Shown here: piece after piece, positions 24,875 to 34,111 of the stretch
Layout of the letters: the number at the start of each line of letters is the position of its first letter
Position numbering within the stretch: the first letter of the stretch is position 1
NCBI GenBank assembly: GCA_019636215.1
Contig: JAHBXZ010000003.1
Span: 248,001-312,000, forward strand
Source: Planctomycetota bacterium
GTDB taxonomy: Bacteria > Planctomycetota > UBA8742 > UBA2392
Length of the DNA stretch: 64,000 nucleotides
Reading direction: 5' to 3'
Program-made: the position numbers and the translations under genes
The notes under the pieces: model-generated
Database searches by the model: none
What the model saw: the letters and a program-made list of their open reading frames with translations, nothing else
What the model was told of the DNA's origin: nothing

Positions 24875-25807
24875 ATGTCCATTTTCGTCAACAAATCCAC
24901 GCGCGTAATCTGCCAGGGAATCACCGGCAACCACGGCGCGTTTCACTCCGCGCGCTGCATTGAATACGGCACCAACTTTGTCGGCGGCGTCACGCCCGGC
25001 AAGGGCGGCCAGGTCTTCGACAAAGACCCCGCCGGAAACGTCATCAAGCGCCCCGACGGCAGCCAGGCCATGCTGCCCATCTTCAACACCGTGGCCGAGG
25101 CCGTCGAACAGGTTGGCGCGGACGCCAGCATGATCTTCGTGCCGCCACCGCTGGCCGCCGACGCGATTCTTGAAGCTGCCGACGCCGGCGTGAAGCTGGC
25201 GATCTGCATCACCGAAGGCATCCCGGTAATGGACATGGTGCGCGTGCGCAAGCTGCTGCGCGAAAAGTACCCCAACACACGCCTGATCGGCCCCAACTGC
25301 CCCGGCGTGATCACGCCAGGCGAATGCAAGATCGGCATCATGCCCGGCCACATCCACAAGCCCGGTAACATCGGCATCGTCAGCCGCAGCGGGACACTCA
25401 CCTACGAAGCCGTGCACCAGGTGACCAACGCCGGCATGGGGCAAAGCACCTGCGTGGGCATCGGCGGCGACCCGGTCAACGGCACGAACTTCATTGACGT
25501 GCTGGCGGCCTTCAACGCCGACCCGAAGACCGAAGCCGTGATCATGATCGGCGAAATCGGCGGCAGCGCCGAAGAAGACGCCGCACGCTGGATCGCCCGC
25601 AACATGCACAAGCCGGTGGCCGCCTTCATTGCAGGCCGCACCGCGCCCCCGGGCAAACGCATGGGCCACGCCGGCGCGATCATCAGCGGCGGCAAGGGCA
25701 CAGCCGAAGAGAAGATCAAGACACTGCGCGAGTGCGGCATCACCGTGGCCGAAAGCCCCGCCGACCTCGCCAAAGCCCTGCTCGAGGCCATGGGCGCACG
25801 GCACTAG
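24875..25807 (+). CDS. sucD: Succinyl-CoA synthetase (ADP/GDP-forming) alpha subunit
   Basis: The 310-residue alpha subunit, which binds CoA and carries the phosphohistidine in the TCA-cycle step succinyl-CoA to succinate. Seen are the CoA-binding start [54 protein letters not shown] and the active-site His in [18 protein letters not shown]. The length and ends are normal. sucC, usually directly upstream, is absent here; the upstream gene is the endonuclease III-like one. A strong terminator follows, so it is probably a single-gene transcript. Confidence 0.97.
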   Translation: MSIFVNKSTRVICQGITGNHGAFHSARCIEYGTNFVGGVTPGKGGQVFDKDPAGNVIKRPDGSQAMLPIFNTVAEAVEQVGADASMIFVPPPLAADAILEAADAGVKLAICITEGIPVMDMVRVRKLLREKYPNTRLIGPNCPGVITPGECKIGIMPGHIHKPGNIGIVSRSGTLTYEAVHQVTNAGMGQSTCVGIGGDPVNGTNFIDVLAAFNADPKTEAVIMIGEIGGSAEEDAARWIARNMHKPVAAFIAGRTAPPGKRMGHAGAIISGGKGTAEEKIKTLRECGITVAESPADLAKALLEAMGARH

Positions 25808-25828
25808 ACCAACCGAAGCAAGAACTGG

Positions 25829-25860
25829 TGGCACAGGCACCCCTGCCTGTGCCATTTTCA
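25829..25860 (+). terminator. Rho-independent terminator after sucD
   Basis: An 11-bp perfect stem (TGGCACAGGCA with TGCCTGTGCCA) around a CCCC loop is followed by TTTTCATTT. It lies 21 bases after the sucD stop and is a textbook intrinsic terminator. Confidence 0.92.
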
Positions 25861-25937
25861 TTTGACGACCAACCACTCCTGTCACGGCGCGTATCAGCGT
25901 GGGTAGTCATTCTCCAACCCTTGAAAGGACACCCACC

Positions 25938-26750
25938 ATGCGCCTGATTGCTGCCTCCCTGTTGCTGGCCCTGTTTGCCGCGCCGACCTTTGCCCAAAAG
26001 ACCTCGCTGCTCAGCACTTCCAAGGACGACAAGGGCGTCGTCACCTGGAAACTGGCCTACAGCGGCGACATTGAACTGACCCACCTGCTGGACACCTATG
26101 CCGACACCCGCGGCATGCGCATCCAGTACGAGCCACGCAAGCTGCCCGACACGGTGCGCACTTCGGTGCCCACCGCCGGCGTTGAACTTGCCGGCGAACA
26201 GATTGATCTGTTCGTGCAGGGCGTGCTGGGCGAATACAAGTGGCTGCTGACAGGCATCGGCACCAAAGCCGGAACGATCATTCCGATGGTCGAAGGCAGC
26301 ACGGTGGCCCGCACCGTGGACGGTGACACATTGGCAAAGGCCAACCCGGCCGAGTGGGTCAATTGTGTCTACAACCCCGTCTACATTGACTCGAACTCGC
26401 TGCGCGGCGCTCTGCAGAACCTGACTTCGCGCCAGGGCGGCGCGGTGATGCCCACGGCCATGGGCGGGTTGATCATTTCCGACCGCTGCGACCGAGTGCG
26501 CGAGCTGTACAAGGCCGCACAGGGCATGGACAAGCCCGGCCCCTGCACCAAGCTGCCGCGCCGCCATGACCTTGCCGAAGGCGTGGAACCCGCCGACGCC
26601 AAGCGCGTCATTGAAGAACTCTTCAGCAAACCCGAAGCCCGCGAAGCCACCGTCGAAGTCAGCATCCTGGGCGGCAAGCGCGCCATCATCATCCGCGCCC
26701 GTGTCAGCGACCACGAACAGATCGCCAAAGCACTCGATCTGCTGAAGTAG
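25938..26750 (+). CDS. Secreted secretin N0/N1-like domain protein (array member 1)
   Basis: A 270-residue exported protein; ATG 25938 follows AGGA. A signal peptide (LIAASLLLALFAAPTFA) is followed by a secretin/TonB short N-terminal-like domain: a helix with ELTHLLDTYADTRGMRIQYE and the strand-helix pattern ELAGEQIDLFVQGVLGEYKW. A C-terminal N1-like segment has GVEPADAKRVIEELF and ending strands ILGGKRAIIIRARVSDHEQ. No secretin pore domain follows. The central segment KANPAEWVN and LQNLTSRQGGAV recurs in array member 4. It heads a run of six related genes with short spacers, after the sucD terminator. Confidence 0.75.
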   Translation: MRLIAASLLLALFAAPTFAQKTSLLSTSKDDKGVVTWKLAYSGDIELTHLLDTYADTRGMRIQYEPRKLPDTVRTSVPTAGVELAGEQIDLFVQGVLGEYKWLLTGIGTKAGTIIPMVEGSTVARTVDGDTLAKANPAEWVNCVYNPVYIDSNSLRGALQNLTSRQGGAVMPTAMGGLIISDRCDRVRELYKAAQGMDKPGPCTKLPRRHDLAEGVEPADAKRVIEELFSKPEAREATVEVSILGGKRAIIIRARVSDHEQIAKALDLLK

Positions 26751-26777
26751 AAGCGGCGGGAATGTAGGCTGGCAGCC

Positions 26778-27503
26778 ATGCACCGTTTCATGATTGCCCT
26801 TGCCCTGATGGCCCTGCTTTGCGCATCCAGCGCAGGGCAGGGCCGTGGGCCTGGCGGGAACAGCCCGGGCGTGCCCCTGTTGGAACTGGTTTGGGCTAAT
26901 TCGGAGTACAACCGCCACAGCTACGTGCTTTCAGAAGACATCAATCAGAAAACCGTTGACATCTATTTCGGGCGCGGCGGCGCACGCCTTCAACTGGCGC
27001 AAGTGAATTCTCTTACGAACAGCGCGCTGGACGCTTCCGGGTTCGTCCTGACTCCATCAAAGACTTTCACGTGGATCGACAAGCGGTCATCCTTAGTCCG
27101 CGAGGTCGTGCCCGTGGACACTGCGGCCCTGCAGGAGGCCCCAAACACGGCGATGGTCTGGTACTTCTGGCCTGAGGTTGCCCTGTTCCAGACCGAGCGC
27201 TCAACTTTTCAGCGTTATGCCGACCGCGTCGGATTCCTGTTCTTTCCGGGTGGCGGCGTGGCAATGATGGGCAGTGCTGCAGACGTTCGCGAGTCCGCGG
27301 CGTTCCTGACGGATTTGAACTCCCAGACCGCGCGGACCACTGTGTTGCACCTTCCGTCCGGCGCGGATGAGTCGGTGGCCAAGCGTGCACTGTCAGACCT
27401 TGGTACTCAGAACTTTGTTGTCACTCGCGGCAAGATTGTCGTGTACGCAACGCCGGCACAACTGGCCCAGGTTCGACTGGTGTTGGAAGCACTCGGGGCA
27501 TAG
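26778..27503 (+). CDS. Secreted protein, divergent secretin-like array member 2
   Basis: A 241-residue exported protein with signal peptide MIALALMALLCASSAGQG. The N-terminal half is not clearly related to the others. The C-terminal region keeps the N1-like ending: TTVLHLPSGADESVAKRAL, then GKIVVYATPAQLAQVRLVL. The segment MVWYFWPEVALFQTERSTF takes the place of the W-centred motif in members 1 and 4. It starts 27 bases after member 1 and its stop is directly followed by the start of member 3. Confidence 0.65.
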   Translation: MHRFMIALALMALLCASSAGQGRGPGGNSPGVPLLELVWANSEYNRHSYVLSEDINQKTVDIYFGRGGARLQLAQVNSLTNSALDASGFVLTPSKTFTWIDKRSSLVREVVPVDTAALQEAPNTAMVWYFWPEVALFQTERSTFQRYADRVGFLFFPGGGVAMMGSAADVRESAAFLTDLNSQTARTTVLHLPSGADESVAKRALSDLGTQNFVVTRGKIVVYATPAQLAQVRLVLEALGA

Positions 27504-28262
27504 ATGCCGCGCTGGCCGACCATCCTGTTTTGCCTGCTTCTGGCCTGCACGCTGGCATCGGCCCAGTTCAAGCCGATCGAGCCCGACAAAGACGGCGTGA
27601 TGGTGATGAAGGGATTCTTGCAAGACATTCCGGTGCGGGAGCTGATTCGGGTGTACGAGTCGGGCACGGGCAAGAAGGTCCACATTGCGGACGACCTGAA
27701 ACTCAGCGCGAACGTAACCATCAGTGCGCCGTCAGAAGGGCTCAAAGTCGACCGCACCGTGATGCTCGAGTTGATTGAAGAAACATTACGCCGCAGCGGT
27801 TTCATCCTGTGCGTCCGTGAAGACGGAGACCTGGAGGTCCTGCAAGCCGTCACAGCGCCAGCCCGCGACGTCAACGAAGCCCAACTGGCCGAGGCTGCGG
27901 CGCAGGAACGCGTTCGCTTCACCATGACCAGGGATCGTCGACTGGCCCCGCTGTTGGCCGCGTCATATGCACCACGCGGTTGCACGATTGACGCATCCCG
28001 CCAAGACACATTGGTGATCACCGGGCGTGCCGATGCGGTACGGGTGTGGCGGGATGTCGCGACCCGAACCATGGAAAGCTACGCCATCGTTGCCATTTTG
28101 TACAACCCGCCCGTGGGTTGGACTTTGCCAGAGTTGCAAGCGCTCATTGAAACCGCGTTCCGGAACCCGACCTGGTGCACCGTCAAGGGCGATCAGCTTG
28201 AGGTTGCCACGTTCGGAAACGTGCACTCCGAAATTGCGACAGTGCTGGGTCACTTCAAGTAA
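27504..28262 (+). CDS. Secreted secretin N0-like protein (array member 3)
   Basis: A 252-residue exported protein whose ATG follows the previous stop without a gap. Signal peptide TILFCLLLACTLASA. A clear N0-like domain follows: VMKGFLQDIPVRELIRVYES, KKVHIADDLKLSANVTI, and LELIEETLRRSGFILCVRED. The C-terminal half carries two N1-like strand-helix repeats (TIDASRQDTLVITGRADAV; GDQLEVATFGNVHSEIATVL). There is no pore domain. Periplasmic location is likely, perhaps as a ring or scaffold protein. Confidence 0.72.
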   Translation: MPRWPTILFCLLLACTLASAQFKPIEPDKDGVMVMKGFLQDIPVRELIRVYESGTGKKVHIADDLKLSANVTISAPSEGLKVDRTVMLELIEETLRRSGFILCVREDGDLEVLQAVTAPARDVNEAQLAEAAAQERVRFTMTRDRRLAPLLAASYAPRGCTIDASRQDTLVITGRADAVRVWRDVATRTMESYAIVAILYNPPVGWTLPELQALIETAFRNPTWCTVKGDQLEVATFGNVHSEIATVLGHFK

Positions 28263-28271
28263 GGACAAACC

Positions 28272-29078
28272 ATGCGCCTGATTGCCTTGCTCCTGCTTGC
28301 CCTTGTTCCGTCCGTCGCCCTCGCACAGCCGAAGCCGGACGGGCGAGGCCAGTTGGAAGTAGTGACCGAAAACGGTGTCAAGGCGCTCAAGATAACTGCG
28401 GGCGGGAAAGTCGCGCTTACTGACCTTGTGCGACTCTACGCCGAATGCAAAGACGCCGCAGTGATCGGCGATACCCAGCTTCGCGGCGATTTTGAAATCC
28501 TTGCAGGCTTGGCAAGCAAGACGTTTGCCGGCGAAGGCCTGGACCTGTTCGTACAGGACGCGCTTGAAACATCTCGTGTTGGATTTCGTGTAGGCGACAA
28601 CGGCATCCTGCTGATTTCCGTGTTGGTCGAAATGGGTTCCCGCGTCAGTTCAATCTCGGAAGACGAGCTCGCCAAGGCCAACCCCGCTCATTGGGCCAAC
28701 CTGGTGTTCAGCCCGCGCCACTGCGACATCAGCATGTTGCGCGCCGGGCTTCAGAACTTGACATCCCGTCAGGGTGGCCAGGTGAACACGGTGATCCCTA
28801 CGGCCGTGATCATTACGGAGCGGGTAGACCGCTTGCGTCAGTTGCTGAAAACCGCCAAAGAAATCGACGCGGCAGCGGCCCAGACACTGAAAACCTATGC
28901 GCTGCCAGAAGGCGTCGAAGCCACAGCCGCCGAAAAAGTGTTGCGTGACCTGTTCACAGACGCCAAGGACATGCGCGGCACCCGTGTCACCGTAATTGCC
29001 GCGACGCGCAAGATCCTGGTGCTGGCAAAGGCCGACGTGCACACCCAGGTTGTTGAGTCGATCAAGCAACTGAAGTGA
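28272..29078 (+). CDS. Secreted secretin N0/N1-like protein (array member 4)
   Basis: A 268-residue exported protein; ATG 28272 follows GGA. It is the closest relative of member 1. Signal peptide LIALLLLALVPSVALA, an N0-like domain (VALTDLVRLYAECKDAAVIG; GLDLFVQDALETSRVGF), then KANPAHWANLVF and LQNLTSRQGG as in member 1. It ends with an N1-like segment (GVEATAAEKVLRDLF; ATRKILVLAKADVHTQVVE). The near-identical motifs show gene duplication. The stop is 56 bases before member 5. Confidence 0.73.
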   Translation: MRLIALLLLALVPSVALAQPKPDGRGQLEVVTENGVKALKITAGGKVALTDLVRLYAECKDAAVIGDTQLRGDFEILAGLASKTFAGEGLDLFVQDALETSRVGFRVGDNGILLISVLVEMGSRVSSISEDELAKANPAHWANLVFSPRHCDISMLRAGLQNLTSRQGGQVNTVIPTAVIITERVDRLRQLLKTAKEIDAAAAQTLKTYALPEGVEATAAEKVLRDLFTDAKDMRGTRVTVIAATRKILVLAKADVHTQVVESIKQLK

Positions 29079-29134
29079 AATCCAACGCGGCACTTCGTGG
29101 CGCGTTACAAAGTAATCTGCTACGGAGCCTTCCG

Positions 29135-30046
29135 ATGACTCGCGTCCTTGCTGCCCTGATCGTGATTGCTGCCTGCACAGTGTTCACGCTGGCTGAAGAA
29201 GAAAAGCCGCCGGTGCGCTTTCCCTTTGGGCCTGCGCAGACAAGCCTTCCCTTTGAAGTGATCCAGCAGGACGGCAAAACCGCCTGGAAGGTCACCGGCA
29301 AAGGCAGCCTGCGCATCGAAGACCTGATCGGCGGGCTGGCCTCGGCCAGGAACCTGCGCGTCACCTTTAGCCAGCAGGCCGCCGGGCGCGTCAAGGAAAA
29401 CGTGCCCTACGTGGGGCCGGACTCCGGCATCGTCGTTCCCAATGCCGAACTGGCCGACTACGCCTCGGAACTGATGGCCTCCGCCGGCCTGACGATTGTA
29501 GGCGCAAGCACCGGCAAGGCCCGCGTGGTCAAGACCGACGAAGCCCCGGCCATTGCCCTGTACGTGAACGAGATCGAACTGCCGGAGCTGCCCGCCAGCG
29601 AGTGGGTCACCGTGCGCGGTACGCTGCGGCTGGCCAGCATCGATACTGTCATTGTGCTTGCCCAGAGCCGCGCGCGGGGCGAGGGCGGCCTGACAGTGCG
29701 CACTGAGTCCAGCAACTTTGTGCTTACCGGCCCCGCCGGACAGGTGCTGGTGATGCTGCGTATGATCCGCGAGTCCGACTCCGCCAGTGCGGGCAGCGAC
29801 GGCAAACTGGTGCGGGTATACGAGTTGCATGAGTCGGTCAAGGCTGCCGACGCCGTACTGGTGATCCGCGCGCTGTTCGACGAAGGCGGCCAGAGCATCC
29901 ACAACGTCGAGAAAAACATCGTGATCCAGGCCAATCGTGGCAATGCGGTGAATGTCGCCGTCTTGCCGCCCAAGAACCGCATTGTGGTGCGCGCATCTAC
30001 CTCCGACCACGCACTGGTGGCGCTGGCGGTCAACGGCATGAAGTAG
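29135..30046 (+). CDS. Secreted secretin N0/N1-like protein (array member 5)
   Basis: A 303-residue exported protein. I chose ATG 29135, which has GGAG upstream and starts a signal peptide (LAALIVIAACTVFTLA); an earlier GTG at 29075 would add 20 unlikely residues. An N0-like domain (GSLRIEDLIGGLASARNLRV; ASELMASAGLTIVGA) is followed by the array motif ASEWVTVRGTLRLASIDTVI, then an N1-like region (ESVKAADAVLVIRALFDEG; KNIVIQANRGN) and a final strand-helix (NRIVVRASTSDHALVALA). Confidence 0.72.
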   Translation: MTRVLAALIVIAACTVFTLAEEEKPPVRFPFGPAQTSLPFEVIQQDGKTAWKVTGKGSLRIEDLIGGLASARNLRVTFSQQAAGRVKENVPYVGPDSGIVVPNAELADYASELMASAGLTIVGASTGKARVVKTDEAPAIALYVNEIELPELPASEWVTVRGTLRLASIDTVIVLAQSRARGEGGLTVRTESSNFVLTGPAGQVLVMLRMIRESDSASAGSDGKLVRVYELHESVKAADAVLVIRALFDEGGQSIHNVEKNIVIQANRGNAVNVAVLPPKNRIVVRASTSDHALVALAVNGMK

Positions 30047-30088
30047 CCCCCGGCGCGCAAATCACGTACAACGGCGGCGGAGGATTCC

Positions 30089-31180
30089 ATGACGCGAATG
30101 ACCGCCGCCGTGATTCTGCTGGTTGTCTGCATGCTGGGCTTTGCATCCGGTCAGGCCGCGGAAACCCGGCCCGACTGGCGCACCGTGCGCACCAGCACCG
30201 CCTTCCTGTGGAAGTACTGGCAGAAGGACGCCAAGCGCTATGAGGTTCCGGCACTGGCGCTTGTGCAGCAGTTTGCGGAATCCGCCAAGGTTGCTGTCAG
30301 GTTTGATGAACCTTCACTGGTGCGGGTGGCCCCGGTTTCGCTGGTGCTTGGCGAGGGCGCTGAGCCCCCTGCACTGTTCGACCTCTGCCAGATGGCGCTG
30401 GCCCCGCGCTACACCCTGTTGCCCGAAGGCGGCGACCGCCGGTTCACGGTGTGCCTCATTTCCGACGTGGGCTCGCGCGCGCCCCGTGTCGCGCCCGAGG
30501 AACTCGAGGCACTGGCAGCGCATGAGTGGGCTGTGCTGGTGGCCGAACTGGGCGGACGCGACGCCCGGGCCGTAGAGCGCGCCCTGCAGCCGCTGCGGGG
30601 CATGTCGGGCAAGCTTGAAATCACCAACGACGGCCGTTCCCTGATGATCATTGACATCGGCACCAACCTGCGGCGCATGCACGGGCTGATCCCGTCCCTG
30701 GATCGCGTACGCGAAGTTGTGCCGCTGGTGCCCTACCAGCGCGCCAGCAAGGCCGACCTTTCGCGCCTGGTCATCAGCCTGCGCGCGCTCAACCTGCTGT
30801 TCTGCCGCAACAGCGGCATCCCGGAAGACAAAGTGATTGTGAACTGGGATTCTGAAACCGGCGTACTGTCAGGCATGATCCCGCGCCCTCTGGCGGGCAC
30901 AATAGACGCGGCCATGGAGGCTGCCGAGTCCCGCCACACCCAGCGCGAAGCCGCCGATGCGGCAGAGCCCGGCCGCTTTGTCCAGTTTTCGATCAGCGCG
31001 CCCGCCGGCATGGAGGTAGTGCAGTTCAGCGTCAGGCTGCGCATGCTGTTCGATACCGAAGCCAATGGCGGCCACGCCCGCTTTGTGCCCAAGGACGACA
31101 AAACGCCCACGCTGTTCGTGCGTTGCCGCCCATGGTTGGAGGCCGAAATCCGCGAAGCCGCAGCGTTGATGTCGAATTGA
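30089..31180 (+). CDS. Secreted secretin N-domain-like protein (array member 6)
   Basis: A 363-residue exported protein with GGAGGA before ATG 30089 and signal peptide AAVILLVVCMLGFASGQA. It is the most divergent member. An N0-like helix-strand part (LVQQFAESAKVAVRFDE; LFDLCQMALAPRYTLL) is followed by LAAHEWAVLVAELGGRDARA, the array's W-centred motif, and by DGRSLMIIDIGTNLRRM. The C-terminal 130 residues are unassigned. It ends the tandem array; a 266-base gap follows before the next gene. Confidence 0.68.
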   Translation: MTRMTAAVILLVVCMLGFASGQAAETRPDWRTVRTSTAFLWKYWQKDAKRYEVPALALVQQFAESAKVAVRFDEPSLVRVAPVSLVLGEGAEPPALFDLCQMALAPRYTLLPEGGDRRFTVCLISDVGSRAPRVAPEELEALAAHEWAVLVAELGGRDARAVERALQPLRGMSGKLEITNDGRSLMIIDIGTNLRRMHGLIPSLDRVREVVPLVPYQRASKADLSRLVISLRALNLLFCRNSGIPEDKVIVNWDSETGVLSGMIPRPLAGTIDAAMEAAESRHTQREAADAAEPGRFVQFSISAPAGMEVVQFSVRLRMLFDTEANGGHARFVPKDDKTPTLFVRCRPWLEAEIREAAALMSN

Positions 31181-31446
31181 CGATGCGAAATCCGGCCTGA
31201 TTTCAAGATTGTCCGAAAGTGTAAGAGCGAAAGCGCCGAACCCATAAAGGGTGAAACGCGCTTGAACGCCCAAATTGACTCGACGACCTCCAGCCCACGA
31301 CACCGGCCTTAGACCCTCGAATCGAATCCGCCCGCAACCCGCTTCACCAAGCGATTTATCTGGACACGCCCCCACTGCATAAGCGTTAATATCCAGTGAG
31401 GAGAGCGTGGCCCCGAAGAAGCCCCGGGGGACGCGGAGGTAGCATA

Positions 31447-32880
31447 ATGTCATATTCTCTCCTACGGTTACTGACACTCCCTCTGGCGGTGGTCTTTTCC
31501 CTGCCCTTGGCCGCCCAGGATGCCGAGTTCCGGGCTGCGTTCCGGCGTCTCGCATCCCCCACCGCCGTGGAACGCGAGATCGCCGTTGCCGATATCGCTG
31601 ACCTCAAGGGCGACATCGCCGCCGCCGCACGCATTGCCTTCAAGGACGCCACGGACGCCGAGCGCCGGGGCCTGCTGGAGGCCTTTGAGTTGCGCAAACA
31701 GGGCGCTTTGCTGGCCCATGCCGCCGAACTCTACGCCGACGCCCGCCAGGAAGATCGCATGGTGGCGGCCCTGCGCGGCTATGTTCTGGCGCTGCCGGAA
31801 TCTGAGCTCACGGTTGATGAATCAGCCCTTACCCCGGCAGGGCTGGCCGCTTGGCTGCGCCTGAAGCAGGACTGGCTGCGTCTGGAGATCTCGTACCAGC
31901 TGATCGACGCCCTGCAGAAGCCCGGCAAGTTCCATGGCCAGTTCGAACACCTGCGCAGGCGCGACACCCACGCCCTGGACGCCGAACTGGTCTGCCTGAT
32001 TGAACTTGAACCCGGCTATGCCGAGGCCTTGAACGAGGCCGCCGCCCGCCGCCTGGCCGCCGGGGCCGATGCCGACCGGGTGTTCACAAACCCCTGGCGC
32101 AAGTTGAGCCTGGCACAGGGGACCTTCGACCTGGCGTTGAACGTCATGCGCACCAACGACGTCGACCTGATCGGCCCTGCCCGCGAAGGCACCTTGGCAG
32201 GCATTGAAGTGCTGTCCGACGTTCGCACCGCCGCGGTTCGGGCCTTGGCTTCCAGCCCGGCCGGCGAGCGCCTGGCGCCGCTGCTGCGCGCCTGGCATCG
32301 AGCCGTGGCCTCCACCGAGGTGCCCGCCCCGATGCGCGGCAGCGTCAGCCTGGAAGGGCTGCGCACAGAACTTGAACTGACCCTGGCCCGCCACGGCGAC
32401 CGCGAGCTGCTGGATGTCCGCCTGGCCGGTCTGCGCAGCACAGTCGAGCGCTTTGCACAGGGCGGGATTCCGGTGACCGCCCGCATTTCCTCGCGCCCCG
32501 ACATTGCCGCGCGCAACGAGGCTGCGCACCTGCTGCTGCGCTCGGGCGATCATGCCGGCGCGGAGAAAGAGTGGCTCGCCCTGGCCCGTGAAGCGCAAGA
32601 GATCGAACGCCTGCAGCGCGACCAGCAACGCAATGCGGTGGCGACATTTCTGGGCTCCGTTTACTATAATCTGGCCTGTGCCCAGGCCCTGCAGCTGAAG
32701 CTGACCCGGGCAGGACAGAGTCTTGAGAGCGCGGTCGCCTATGGATACCGGGACTACAGCTGGATGCTGGAAGACGGCGACCTCGAATGCCTGCGCAGCA
32801 CCCAGCCGTTCCGCGACTGGTTCTCGCGCCTGGCCCCGCCTGCGCTGGTCGATCGCCTTGCTGGCCTTGATCAGCCTTAG
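31447..32880 (+). CDS. Exported helical-repeat protein
   Basis: A 477-residue protein; GGAGGT lies six bases before ATG 31447. Signal peptide LLRLLTLPLAVVFSLPLAA. The rest is largely alpha-helical and Ala/Leu/Arg-rich (SPTAVEREIAVADIADLKGD; ELYADARQEDRMVAALRGY), resembling degenerate HEAT/TPR repeats. The C-terminal NLACAQALQLKLTRAGQSLE and VAYGYRDYSWMLEDGDLECL look like a TPR-type end often seen in exported proteins. It overlaps the next gene by about 40 bases, and the N-terminal SPTAVERE motif recurs there as SPTAIERE, indicating relationship. Confidence 0.72.
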   Translation: MSYSLLRLLTLPLAVVFSLPLAAQDAEFRAAFRRLASPTAVEREIAVADIADLKGDIAAAARIAFKDATDAERRGLLEAFELRKQGALLAHAAELYADARQEDRMVAALRGYVLALPESELTVDESALTPAGLAAWLRLKQDWLRLEISYQLIDALQKPGKFHGQFEHLRRRDTHALDAELVCLIELEPGYAEALNEAAARRLAAGADADRVFTNPWRKLSLAQGTFDLALNVMRTNDVDLIGPAREGTLAGIEVLSDVRTAAVRALASSPAGERLAPLLRAWHRAVASTEVPAPMRGSVSLEGLRTELELTLARHGDRELLDVRLAGLRSTVERFAQGGIPVTARISSRPDIAARNEAAHLLLRSGDHAGAEKEWLALAREAQEIERLQRDQQRNAVATFLGSVYYNLACAQALQLKLTRAGQSLESAVAYGYRDYSWMLEDGDLECLRSTQPFRDWFSRLAPPALVDRLAGLDQP

Positions 32881-34111
32881 CCCGGCACTGGCATCGCAAG
32901 CCAACGACAGCCTTGCTTCCCCTACCGCCATCGAACGCGAAACGGCCCGCGCAGGCATGGGCGACAAGGCCCTGGCCATTTACCGCAAGGCACTCAAGGA
33001 CGGCGCCGCCCCTGCACTGCTGGTGGATGCGCTGATGGAACTGGGGCGCAAGCGCGAAGGGGCGGACATCGGCCTGATTGCGAGGCACGTGTCTTCACTG
33101 GACCCGCACGTTTCAACCGCTGCGGTGGATGCCCTGAAGGGTTACGGGCGTGCGGGGCTGAAGGCCGTGCAGGCGCTGGATGCCGCCACCATTGATGCCC
33201 AGACCCGACGCCAGGCTCTGGACCTGCTGCTGCTGGATCACGTCAAGAACTGCTGCAGGCGCGATTTTTCTGTCAACCCGCTGCGGCTGGATTACACCGC
33301 ACGGCTGGACGAACTTTACTCGGTTGACCTGCCGCTGGACGACCTGCTGATGAAGCTGCTGCGCGATGCCTTGCCGGATATCCGGCAGGACATCGAGGGC
33401 ACCCGTTACTACTACTATTACGGGTATCAGCCTGTGCGCGAACAGCCGTTTGTCGAGTACGGCGCGCTGGCGGTGGCCGCACTGGCCCGCCGCCGGCCGG
33501 AATCGCTGGAACGCGAGATGTCGGAATTGGCCCGCGTCAGCAACGAGGATCGCGGCTGGTACGGTTATGGCAACCAGCGCGCGCCGGTTACGCTTGAGCT
33601 TGCGGCCTTCTTTGCGCGGCGCGGCCAGACGGCGCTGGTCGACAAACTGATCAACGACATGCAGTCGATGCTGCGCTGGCAGGAAGGCCGCTATGCCGTG
33701 CCCTTTCACCTGCAGCTGGCGGCGTTGCAATCCAGTGCACTGGGTGAACACTCTGCGGCGCTGGACCGCATCAACGCCGCCCTGAAATCCGTGGGTCTGG
33801 AACCCGACCAGGGCGTTGGTTACGCGCACTACCTGCGCGCGCGCATCCTGTTGCACCTGCAGGAAGAAGGCGAAGCCCTGCACGCGCTGGAAGACGCCAT
33901 GGAGGCCTCAAACTCGCCGCCTGTGCTGGTCATGGTGGACAACGCCTTTGACAAGCTGCGAACCGAGCGTCGGTTCCGCGACGTGCAGCGCTTCTGCGAA
34001 CTGCGCGAGAAGTTACTGCCGCCGCAGTCGCGGCCATGGCGCAAGGGCGAACCGGAGCCAGAGCCCGAACCCGAGCCTGAACAGCCCGAGCCCGTCGAAG
34101 ACGATGATTAG
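32840..34111 (+). CDS. Exported helical-repeat protein with Pro-Glu tail
   Basis: About 423 residues. The start is uncertain: a signal-like segment (RWSIALLALISLSPALASQA) begins near 32840, where only CTG is available; ATG at 32741 would give a longer N terminus inside the previous gene. The body is helical with HEAT-like repeats (ASPTAIERETARAGM; SSLDPHVSTAAVDALKGYGR), a Tyr run near residue 193, and TPR-like helices near the end (RARILLHLQEEGEALHALED). It ends with a Pro/Glu repeat tail. The stop overlaps the start of the VWA gene by eight bases. Confidence 0.68.
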   Translation: MRWSIALLALISLSPALASQANDSLASPTAIERETARAGMGDKALAIYRKALKDGAAPALLVDALMELGRKREGADIGLIARHVSSLDPHVSTAAVDALKGYGRAGLKAVQALDAATIDAQTRRQALDLLLLDHVKNCCRRDFSVNPLRLDYTARLDELYSVDLPLDDLLMKLLRDALPDIRQDIEGTRYYYYYGYQPVREQPFVEYGALAVAALARRRPESLEREMSELARVSNEDRGWYGYGNQRAPVTLELAAFFARRGQTALVDKLINDMQSMLRWQEGRYAVPFHLQLAALQSSALGEHSAALDRINAALKSVGLEPDQGVGYAHYLRARILLHLQEEGEALHALEDAMEASNSPPVLVMVDNAFDKLRTERRFRDVQRFCELREKLLPPQSRPWRKGEPEPEPEPEPEQPEPVEDDD

